Origin: Gonium pectorale
Lineage: Eukaryota; Chlorophyta; Chlorophyceae; Chlamydomonadales; Volvocaceae
Reading direction: 5' to 3'
NCBI GenBank assembly: GCA_001584585.1
Contig: LSYV01000063.1
Location: forward strand, 83,783-122,553
Length of the DNA stretch: 38,771 nucleotides
Both the position numbers and the translations under genes were made by a program. This document shows, one piece after another, positions 11,902 to 20,646 of the stretch. Position 1 is the first letter of the stretch. Every line of letters begins with the position of its first letter. The notes under the pieces were generated by a model. It was given only the letters and a program-made list of their open reading frames with translations, was not told where the DNA came from and made no database searches.

Positions 11902-12822
11902 GGTACAACGGCAGCATATGAGTTTGCGTGTCATTACAACCGCAAACCGTGCGCACATCGGCCACCATTGGCCCCTTGCGCCTTGATGAACACCTACAGG
12001 CCTGTTCGACCTACGACCTAGCAACCCTCCTATGCAGACGCTCAGGAAACGTCTAGTCCCAAACCAGTAACGCAAGGTCTTATAAGGCCTTCCTGCCAAC
12101 GTCACAAGTCGCTTTGAAGTCGGCCGCACCGGCACTGTTCCACAAGGTACAGGCCGAGTGCGGGGCGCGCAACCCCAGGGGCGCGTGTTCATCACTCAGT
12201 CAGTCGTCATCTCTCGTCAAAAACAAGCCCCACACCGTCTTCCAGTCGCACCCGTCTTTCGCAAATGCCTAGGGCCTAGGACCTACAGGAACGAGCGTAG
12301 TGTGCGGCGCTGCGCCACAACCGCCACCGCGCTCCAGCTACTGCACAGGTCCCTCAGCCGCCCTGTCCCAAGGCTGCAGGGTATCCGCTCACACCGTACA
12401 ACGTCGCGCAACCGCGTCGAGCCATGCGACAACAACATGAGTGTTTCGCAGGACACTCCACTTAGGCGGCCTTGTCGTTGATGACCTACAACATGCGGGC
12501 GGGGAAGATTCCGTGTCAGGCCGGGTGATCACGACTCCTTGCTCCAAAGAAATATGAAGCTACAAGTTTATACTATGCTCCTATGGTTGATACGCCAAAG
12601 AAACGTGAGCGCACGAGCAGATAGGCGATGCTAGTGCTCAGGCACGATCGCAGAGGATGTTCAGGTGGAGCGCGGTTCCCCGGACAGTGTCGCTCACAGT
12701 GTGGCACCGTAACCAGTCCCGGTACAGTAACAAACCGAGTAAGCTGAGTGCCGGGTATAACAGTGCCACATGTACTGATAGGGCGCCTCCAACAGAGCCA
12801 CCCGTGCGGCTTCGTTCCCCGA
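11902..12822. other. intergenic DNA between eIF5A and the SAP gene
   Basis: Should contain the eIF5A 3' UTR and SAP-gene promoter, both reading right to left. I see no supported gene. A TGTAA on the minus strand (TTACA at 11934-11938) lies only 33 bases before the proposed SAP start, too close to call as the eIF5A polyadenylation site with any confidence. Confidence 0.4.
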
Positions 12823-13789
12823 TTACACCGCACCCACCTTGACCGAGGCAACCATCTCGTCGCCCATAGCCTGCAATGCGCGTGTATTCAGCGGAGCATT
12901 AGAACGCGTGCAAACCAGACATGGGTGCACAGCGAGTTGAGTGGCGTAGCGCCGGAAAACCCGCCTCGACCCCGCCATACCCCTCCTATACGAGGCACAA
13001 CACACATACAGCATGCCCCACCTTGACGACGGTGACAGCCATCTCCTTCTGGTCGGCCCAGTGTGTCTTCAGGGTATCCGCGAGCTTGTCCGCCTCATCG
13101 GTGCCGGTCGGCAGGAAGAGGTCGTCACGGGTGTTGCCCGACTCGTCCATGAGGGAAATCTGCATTGTCAGAACAGGATCTTGTATAGAGGCACACACAA
13201 ACGACAAAGGTGCCAGACTGGCCGTCTGCATGGAGCGCCAACGAACGTAGGAAAGCCGCTCAACATCCTCAGAGTTCCAATTATGCGCCCAGAGCCGCGA
13301 GCGCCCGAGGTACTCACGATGCCCTCGTCAGTGATGTCAATGACCGTGTACTCCTTCCTGGAGATGTTGGGAACCTGCAATGAAAGGCGACCACTCAAAA
13401 TCGTTCAATTGCGAGCTTTCACCAGCCCAAAGCGCTCGGGAGCCCGTGGGAGGCCACAAGATCTGCGCCGCCTCACATCGACGTTGTGCGACGACGGGGT
13501 CATCTCCTCATACTTCTTGCCAGTGAAGATATCAATGGCGACGAAGTTGCACTTAGCGTGGCCGTGCTTGCCGGTCTTGGAGGTGGACACATCCACGACC
13601 TGCAACCAGCCCGCGCGGTCGCTCAGCTTCTGCAGGGGCGGCATCCGTTGGGGCGCTAGAGCTGACCTTGCAGGGACGGCCAGAGATGACAAGGTAGCCG
13701 TTCTTGCGGACGGTACCAGCCTGCTGGGGGTAGGTCAGCGAGGCGCCGGCGTCGGCGCTCTCGAAGGTCTCAACCTCGTGGTCAGACAT
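12823..13789 (-). CDS. eIF5A: translation initiation factor eIF5A
   Basis: Complete five-exon gene: 13789-13667, 13599-13477, 13374-13318, 13159-13022 and 12870-12823, giving 162 aa, close to the usual 157-160. eIF5A binds the ribosomal E site and helps elongation through difficult stretches (notably polyproline) and termination. It is the only known protein carrying hypusine. The hypusination loop [17 protein letters not shown] is present, with the modified Lys at residue 52. The N-terminus ([19 protein letters not shown]), the central PSSHNVDVP and the C-terminal OB-fold segment ([10 protein letters not shown]) are all intact. Each intron sits at a codon boundary. The ATG is the only one in frame before the conserved N-terminus. 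The stop codon TAA follows GTG, so the minus strand reads TGTAA across the stop. Constitutive expression is expected from the family. The gene shares a short upstream region with FolB. Confidence 0.97.
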
Positions 13790-14085
13790 TATGACGTGTA
13801 AAACGACTGAGGAAGAGACGGGGGTGACTGGGCGACAGCTGAAAGGGGACCGGCGGGGCGGAAAGCGAACACTTAGCGCGCAAAGAAATGCCGTACGGCG
13901 CCGTGCTCACTGTGGGGGTTTCCTACCCTTGCTGCAGTTCTTAAAGTTTGTACATACAGAGTTAGTGACTTCCCTGCTAGTGGCGCCGGTCGCTGGACTG
14001 CATGCAACGCTAAACGAACGTTGTCGCCTTTCGCCGATCGGTCCCCTATTGCGGCGTCAGCCCTGCCACTATCACCATTACAACA
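13790..14085. promoter_or_regulatory. divergent promoter region of eIF5A and FolB
   Basis: Only 296 bp separate the eIF5A start (reading left) from the proposed FolB start (reading right), so both 5' UTRs and both promoters must lie here. No clear TATA box is visible. AT-richer words (TTCTTAAAGTTTGTACATAC near 13940) stand in the middle. Confidence 0.6.
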
Positions 14086-16201
14086 ATGCTAAGGGCTGGC
14101 CAGGCTACCCAGTTGCTTCGGCGGCTCGTGGACTCCCACCCCAACCGCGCGCATGCTGCCTCCCTGTGGCCCTGCATCGCAGCAAACGCACCATGTGCAC
14201 ATCATACGACGTCGGATATGTCAAACGGCTCAGACGACTGGATTTGCATTGCTGGTATGCGCTTCCACGGTCGGCATGGCGTCCTGCCCGAGGTGCGCCT
14301 GCATAATACAGTTGAAATAAAAGGCTGCGACCCACAAAGCTCATCATCAACCATGCTTTAGATGCCCCCATGCATCATTCCGGGGTCATAGGCAGTAATA
14401 GGCGAATTCGGGCTGCTTGGTCCCTGCGCCCCACGGGTCCAAGTGGCACCGACGTGTTACCAGCCCACGCCGACCAAGACCTTGCGCATCGTTCGCGTAA
14501 CCATCTGTACTACGTCCCGTAATTGATTACTGCTACAATATCGACGGGAAAGTGACGACGCGCACTGCCGCCGCCCCTTCTTCAGGAGACGCGGCTGGGT
14601 CAGACGTTTCTGGTGGACGCACGGCTGCGGGTCGACACCGCCCGGGCAGGCGCCAGCGATGCGCTGGAAAATACAGTCAGCTACGCAGACGTCTACGGGT
14701 AGGGGCCGGCACCGTGCCAGCGTAGCGTCCGTGCGTTGAAGCGCCTGTCCAGCGCCGTCGCCGTCTATCCGCGCGGTCTATACGGGCGAGCGCCATCACA
14801 CCAACCCATGCCATATCCTAGCGGGGGCGGGGCGCGGGGCTCTTCTTGATTCAAGGGACCCAGGGCCCAGGCTCCGCTGATCGTGCCTGTGCACGCAGGT
14901 CAGCTGTGGCGGCCTTTCGCTGATTACCTATCGCTTATGTCAAGCAGCTTCGGGCCTCACGTGCCTGTCAAAGACCTCGCAAATGGCAATGCATTTAGTC
15001 AGTGATGCCGGCGAGCTCGAGCCTGCTGACGGTAGCACTGCTCAGTAGGTCTCGGGAGGATACGGTGCCGACCTGTCGAGCCTGCCTCGAGCGCTTGTCC
15101 TCAGCCCTGAGGACGGCTGGCGTTGCGCATACGGTGCGCACGGAGCACGTTGCATAGGATGCACTCCGAACAGGCCGCTTGCCTCCCTCCCACAAGTCCA
15201 GTTGCCCGGAGCGCACACGTGCGGCTTCAGTCCCCCTTGAGGGGCCGCAAACCAGCATCTATGGCCTGCGTGTACTCAGGACACCCCTCACGAGCTGGGC
15301 ACGGCATGCCGTATGTTGCTCCTTGCTGTGCCGCTTTCACAGGGACATAAAGGCAGTGGTGGAGGGCCCCCCCTGCAAGCTGCTGGAGGCGGTGGCGCAC
15401 CGGGCGGCCGAGTCGGTGTTGGCGCGGCATGGCGGCGTGCACGAGGTCGTGCTGGGCGTGCGCAAGCTGAGCATACCCGGCGTGCCCAGCCTTGTGGAGA
15501 GCGTGGGTGAGTTTGGCCCGACCCCAGGTGGAATGGGGCGGCATGGCCGGTTGGGGCTGGGCGTGTGAAGGTGCGCGCATGCCTCCCGCGGATCTAGGAA
15601 GTGTGGAGTGGAAGCAAGGTTGATATCGCCACATCCGCAGCCCGGATGCGTTCTGCCCTAGGGAGCCCAGAACCTGCCACGAGGGATGTGCCCAAAGGGA
15701 GCGGACGCGGTGAGAGCGGGAAGGAACGTGTCCTCGTCCAGTGTACCAAGGAGTGGAGGGCATAGTTTGGGGAACATGATGGCGCAGCGCGTCCAGCCTG
15801 TACTTGATTGCCTGTGTGACTATGCGACAATGAGTTCTCCCGCGCTATTTGCGGAAGGAAGAGGAGAAGGATTCCGGAGAGAGCAATTGCCCGTCCAGAG
15901 CCCTGCCGGTACCAGCCAGACACCGATATGCATTGCACGGGGTCGCGGGGCAGGGGCAACGCGGAGCCGGGTGATAGGCCGATGGCGTGGGAATCCGTCG
16001 CTCCTGGCCAAGTATGGTCGGGGGCCTCACAACACGATGTGGTTGTGCACCCGGAGAGCCGCTGCTGGGGCAGCCGTGTGTATGGCGGCCTCCTCAGTGC
16101 ATCAGCGTTGCCGCGCTGCCGTGATGCCTGCCACCCATCATCTGTTCTTGTTTTGCCGCCCTCCAGGTGTGGAAGTGCGCCGTCGGAGATTAGGCCGCTA
16201 G
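14086..16201 (+). CDS. dihydroneopterin aldolase (FolB-like), with catalytic Lys replaced by Ile
   Basis: Four exons (14086-14292, 14586-14698, 15343-15506, 16167-16201, TAG) join in phase to 172 aa. The family converts 7,8-dihydroneopterin to 6-hydroxymethyl-dihydropterin in folate synthesis. From about residue 50 the sequence follows bacterial and plant FolB: GMRFHGRHGVLPEE, LGQTFLVDARLRVDTARAGASDALENTVSYADVY, LLEAVAHRAAESVL, then KLSIPGV and the terminal VGVEVRR. The substrate-anchoring Glu (in PEE) and the Tyr of VSYADVY are present. The Lys of the family KLxKPG/KxxP motif is Ile151 here (codon ATA, 15473-15475). The N-terminal extension (MLRAGQATQLLRRLVDSH...) is rich in Arg/Leu/Ala with no acidic residue before Asp16, like a mitochondrial presequence. 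A second in-frame ATG at codon 45 would give the cytosolic-length protein. The start was chosen by its ACAACAATG context and the open frame. Activity is uncertain because of Ile151. Confidence 0.85.
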
Positions 16202-17404
16202 CCGACATGCTATGCTAGCGTCGCCGGGTATCTTAATTCTGCTGTACTGGGCGCTGTTGTGGGTGTGCCGACGCATCGCACGCGTCCGCCCATGTGCGAT
16301 GTTCAGGGATTTCATCCCCGTGGCGTGGCGGGTGCCGTCCGCCCATTGCGGATTGGCGACGCAGGGGCATTGCGTTACGGGCTGGCGATGCCTAGCAGGC
16401 GCTAGACGACGCATCTGCGCGCGCAGAAACAGCTGCGGCGACGGTCTGACGAGGCGGCGGCCGCGCTGTTGGAGGTCGCAGCATGTAGGTCGACTGGCTG
16501 GTTGCCAGCTGCTTGACGCCGGTGCAGTTCATTTCGCTCACACTATTACCGGGCTCCCCGAAGCTCCCTCGTAGTTCGATTATCGGTTACTGCCCGGAGC
16601 AAGAAACCACGTTTTGTGGCCGGGGACTGCGCGAAGGGTGCCTTTGGCGCCGGCTGGTGCGGGCACACTGACTGCCTGTCGCGTATAGTGCGGCGCCCTG
16701 GCGGGAAATGCACAAGTTTTGCTGCTGAGGTGCCGCCTGCTGAGTAGGTGCAGCTGCCGCAGGGTTGGGCAGAGGGCCTCCAATGTGTGCGTGTGCGCGC
16801 GAGATGCCGCAATGGCTTCTCAGAAACAATTCACTGGCGGCGAGTCTTTCAGCAGTTTACCTCATGCGGCGAATTGAAGAAGCGCTGGCGACCTTAGCGC
16901 AGGGTTGTGTTGGAATAAGGCATGGCTAGCTGCTGTGCATTGCGCCCGCAAGCGGAACTCGGTGCGGTTGTATCCCGCGCCCATCCATACCGCGCGGACC
17001 GGCGGGCGTAACCAGGCCACGGCCCCTACGCGCCTGTCACCTCTTCATCTTGATGGACCTGGCTTCGGTTAGAATTGGCAGGAAGAGGTGGCTACGTTTT
17101 CATCAGCGTAAGGGTCACAGGAGGGAAGGCGACCAAGGGCAGAGCCAGCGGGAGGGACAGAGAGCCCTCCCGATTCACCCAAACCCTACCCTAAGTACCG
17201 CGCACCACGGCAGCTAGGACCAAAATCCGATGGCACTCACACGAGTAGACCACCAAAAGACCACGGAGTTAGGAAGACTGTACGACAAGACCGAAGGAGG
17301 AAAGAGGAGACGAACGCCAGGGAATGAGAGAAGCAGCAAGGACTCAAGGGGTACAGGCTACAGGGAGCAAGATTGTACCCCTTTCTCTTCAGATTTCTCT
17401 CTTT
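16202..17404. other. region without a supported gene, 3' of FolB
   Basis: Contains the FolB 3' UTR and unassigned DNA. Frames of 60-120 codons occur on both strands but show no domain or sensible composition. From about 17,080 the sequence turns purine-rich on the + strand (many AGGA, GAAGA words), unlike flanking coding DNA. No TGTAA was seen on the + strand here. Confidence 0.4.
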
Positions 17405-17409
17405 TTACA
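17405..17409 (-). terminator. possible polyadenylation signal (TGTAA on the minus strand)
   Basis: TTACA on the + strand is TGTAA on the minus strand, about 185 bases past the TGA that ends the candidate minus-strand gene at 17594. Spacing suits an algal 3' UTR. A five-base word proves little on its own. Confidence 0.25.
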
Positions 17410-17593
17410 GCCCACCTCCGTAACAAAAGCCGAAAACCCGAACCCCTTCCCCCACCTCAAACCGCCAAACCAAGAGACTAACTGCAGCGGGGCCCAAATA
17501 GGAGCAGCACAGCTAACTTTGCCAGAGGGTACAGCCCCTCAAATCTACCTCGAACAACACCATGCATCCCAACCCCAGGCATTACCACCAAAC

Positions 17594-18702
17594 TCAGCGG
17601 GCATCCTGCGACAGCGTGCCGTGTGCACAAGTGACCACCCCGCCTCTTACCTCCTGCTGCGAGCCTAACGCCTTCTGGACCTCCAAGGCCAACTCCGCCA
17701 AAGCTCCAAGGCCCAACGCCGACAGCTCGTCAGGCTGGCTGGTCCCCATGCCCCGGACCCGCCAGGGCACCACACATCCAACGACCCGCACAAAAGAGCC
17801 TCAGGGGAAGGCGGTGCACATCTCGGGGGGGGGGCGGCATGAAATGCAGGCAAGCGCTCTCCGGCCAGCACTGTGGGGGCCGCTACCGTGGGGCCACTAT
17901 GACACCGTTGCGCTCGTCGGGTGCAGCCGGAGCGTCCCGTATTGCAGCGTGCCCTGGCGGGGCAACCGCTCGAGCGGAGGTCCACAACTGGCGCCGACAT
18001 GGAGGCAGGCTTTGACCCTATTGCTGCCGGGCTCGTGTAGGTCCGGGCGACTATCCAGCCGCTCAGACAGCACTTGCACCTGCCCAGGGCCCGGCGGCCC
18101 GTCAACCACCTGGTATTCAGCGGCCCGCAGGAGGCAGAGGTAACGCCACGGACGGCGGGGCTGCATTTTCAGCCCCTGCATGACAAGCTTGCCCAAGGCC
18201 TGTGCCGGCAGGGAGAGCCGGTCCATCCCCCTCGCGTGGAGACCGCCGCCTAATGCTGCGGAATGCTGCAGAACGCTGCAGAACGCTGTGCGCTGCTGGG
18301 TAACTCAGTAGCTGCTCCGCATTAGGAGGGCCCGTCTGCTCGCCTTCATCGCCCGCCATGCCTTATGCCCGACGCCCTACTGGCAACGTTGCACTCTCGG
18401 GTGTGTATGGCCGTAGAGGTAGCCTTCCTTTCAACTGTTTCTGTTCTGGGTCCAATTGCAAGGACCAGCAGGCACGTACAACAGGGGTCGCGCATATCCT
18501 CCACGCTGTGCGAGGTGAAGGGGCAGTCCTAGGTGCCTGCGGCGGAGGCCAGCCCTGCCATCACACAAGCCAGCACCAGGTCCAAAGCCTCCTTGACCCA
18601 GCTTGCAGCCGTGTGACTGTGCAGCGCCAGCACCGCGTCGGGCGGGGCGGCAGCACCGATGTATACCAGCAAGGCGATGCCGGGCAACGACGTGCGCGCC
18701 AG
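17594..18702 (-). CDS. unrecognised candidate gene, probable exons on the minus strand
   Basis: Three open segments with protein-like composition lie in order on the minus strand. First, 18702-18532 follows a TAG acceptor: LARTSLPGIALLVYIGAAAP onward, through SWVKEALDLVLACVMAGLAS (hydrophobic, helical). Second, a segment starting near 18255: MDRLSLPAQALGKLVMQGLK, then QPRRPWRYLCLLRAAEYQ. Third, 17734-17651: PDELSALGLGALAELALEV then QKALGSQQE, followed by a GTAAGA donor, a 45-nt in-frame intron (or read-through) and DAR-stop. The Leu/Ala-rich helical character resembles armadillo or HEAT-like repeat proteins, but I recognise no family. I could not join the first and second segments, or the second and third, with confidence, and no start codon was found. 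It could also be a decayed gene. Confidence 0.3.
18251..18290. repeat. 10-bp tandem repeat, about four copies
   Basis: Imperfect repeats of GAAYGCTGCA (TAATGCTGCG, GAATGCTGCA, GAACGCTGCA, GAACGCTGTG). It is flanked by the short inverted pair CCTAATGC (18249-18256) and GCATTAGG (18319-18326). Confidence 0.8.
18397..18428. repeat. dispersed repeat, copy 1
   Basis: These 32 bases, beginning TCGGGTGTGTATG, recur at 19806-19837 with 29 of 32 identical. Similarity fades into a shared T/C-rich stretch after both copies. They are probably pieces of one mobile or satellite family. Confidence 0.65.
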
Positions 18703-18955
18703 CTACGTGGTTCTTGGTCTGTTTGGGTGCTTGGGGTAAAGTAAAGTGTGACGCGTCTCGGCCGTCCATGCACGTGTCACGCTAGCTACTGTGCTGTCGA
18801 CCCGCTGATGTGACTAACTGGCACTTGCGGAAAGCACGCGCCTTCGGGAGGCGAACTACGTTGCTCCCTCCTGGGGCGAACTGGGCACCGGTAGTTTGTT
18901 CACGCGCTCTCGTTGCGCGGATCTGCGATCTGTCTGCTACTCAAACGAACGACTC

Positions 18956-19056
18956 GTGAGCCAGGTCGACCCTCGGAGGGCCTGAAAGGCCCCGGTGCTA
19001 CGCGACATACATGCCTTTCAGGCATTTCAGGCCCTCAGAGGGTCGACCTGGCTCAC
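18956..19056. repeat. 32-bp near-perfect inverted repeat with 37-nt loop (hairpin or MITE-like)
   Basis: The left arm (18956-18987, GTGAGCCAGGTCGACCCTCG...) and right arm (19025-19056, ending GGTCGACCTGGCTCAC) are reverse complements with one mismatch in 32. The 37-base loop itself holds ATGCC/GGCAT. It could be a tiny terminal-inverted-repeat element or the fold-back precursor of a small RNA. No target-site duplication is obvious at the ends. Confidence 0.8.
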
Positions 19057-19097
19057 CTGTACATTGCAGTGCTGGTCAAGCCAGCGCGCTAGCACGT

Positions 19098-19305
19098 ATG
19101 GCGGCAACCGCCCATGAGCTGTACGAGAAGGATCCTGAGGGCGGCTGGATCTGGGGCCACGCACGTGACTTTGACCCAGCACTCAAGGCGCGGCTTCAGG
19201 CAGTGGTGCGTGCGCGCAAGGGTCCAGCGTTCGCCTGCAGCATGGTCGAACTACCGGGCTACAGTGCAGACACACGTCGGTACGGCTCGCGACTTGTGGT
19301 GGAAA
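19098..19305 (+). mobile_element. probable Ty3/Gypsy pol fragment, degraded
   Basis: The frame reads EKDPEGGWIWGHARDFDPAL then LQAVVRARKGPAFACSMVEL and PGYSADT. This resembles the segment just ahead of the reverse transcriptase core in volvocine Gypsy-type polyproteins, where a 'KxxFAYS...ELPGY' stretch precedes the first RT strand. The expected RT core does not follow in any frame, so the copy is truncated. The assignment rests on memory of the family and is tentative. Confidence 0.4.
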
Positions 19306-19779
19306 CACCGTCACAGTATAGGGCAGCACACGCAAGCTTGCTTTGTGTCGTAGGAGGCAGGGTCAGCAGTCAAGCCGAAGTAAGCTGCATGGCCTGCGCC
19401 AGTTGCGGAATCGAGGCGCCCTCAAGGGTCCTGGGCTCATGGAATGGTGAGGGCACGACCATGAGCGGAGCGCTGCCGCATCGTCCCTTGGGAGGTCAAC
19501 GCACACGCTGAACTTCCACGCAGCATCTAACAACATGCGAGAGGGATCTCACACATCTTCCTCTTTCATGTATTGCCAATTGGATGCCGTACTGCGGGTG
19601 GCGCATGCCATCCGTCCATCAGACCCGTCGAGCAAGACAATTGAGTGCCATCATGCCATACCAGTGCTGAATCCCCTTTCTCTTCGCAGTGAGACTGGTG
19701 GATTCAACTGGTTATGCAAAACCTGAATGCCGTCCGATCGTTCTCGGATAGGGCAAGACGGGGCACTCGTGTGTCAGAC

Positions 19780-19799
19780 NNNNNNNNNNNNNNNNNNNN
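19780..19799. other. assembly gap (20 N)
   Basis: Exactly 20 N. The true length of missing sequence is unknown. It lies between the Gypsy-like fragment and copy 2 of the dispersed repeat, consistent with a repeat the assembler could not resolve. Confidence 1.
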
Positions 19800-19805
19800 A
19801 CACCT

Positions 19806-19837
19806 TCGGGTGTGTATGTCCGTAGAGGCTGCCTTCC
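19806..19837. repeat. dispersed repeat, copy 2
   Basis: Matches 18397-18428 at 29 of 32 positions, in the same orientation, and begins six bases after the assembly gap. The 800 bases that follow hold long overlapping frames on both strands but no recognisable gene, and form the upstream region of the receptor kinase. Confidence 0.65.
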
Positions 19838-20646
19838 CCGTTTCTGGTTCTCTTTTTTGTCAGCATCGTCCTGCCATTCCGAGCCCGCGCCGTCATTTGG
19901 GGAGCACGCCAAAAGGCACATGAAGGAACAGAGGGACACGGTACCACTAGATGCGGCGGCACCTGCGGGGCGGAGTGAGGTGGCGGAGAGCGGTCGGGCG
20001 GAGGGATGGGCTGCGCCACCTGCAACTGAGGGGGGAATGTGCCAAACCCCACGGCTGCGATTGACGTCGAGCCAGGCGTCCGCGGGTGGGGAGAAACAGG
20101 CGAGCGCTTGCATAGTTCCCTCCGCTGTCGCCGCAGGGTTAAAAGGGCGCAATGTGGAAACTAAGGAAACTGGAAAGTGCAACCCAGCAGGAAAGGGCCC
20201 TCCCCCGCTGGTTTGTAACCTACGAAACCCACAGAGCAAAATTGCCCCGTAATTGTAGCGTTCATAAAGCGCTCCTGCAGGGCGAGATGCCGAGGCACTG
20301 AGACTTGGCAAGTTCGTCGTAGACCGAGCCCAGCTCAAGTTGTACTGCGTGTGAAGCTGTGCACATGCTGAACATATACCGACGTAGAAGGGACGGCATT
20401 GTGTTATGCAGAGGGCAGCGAGCCCCAAGCCCCAAGCAGTACCACGGGCGGTACCTCCGTCGCTAGTCGCTGGTCGCATGAGCCCAGAGCATTGTGCCAT
20501 AGCGGCGTGCGGGCTACTGCATAGCCCTGATCCTCTCACCAACCTGTGCGACTAAATGACAAGTATGCCTCACAGATACTCATTTTCCGCTCATGTGTTG
20601 TCGCTTAACAAGTGTTAATAAATGCTGGTATAAAGCACAAAATAGG

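Noticed and set aside
19712..20542. 276-codon minus-strand frame upstream of the receptor kinase
   Set aside because: It reads through the 20-N gap, starts at TTG, competes with an equally open + frame and shows no domain.
20629..20634. TATAAA just before the receptor kinase start
   Set aside because: Only 13 bases upstream of the ATG, too close to serve as its TATA box unless a later start is used.
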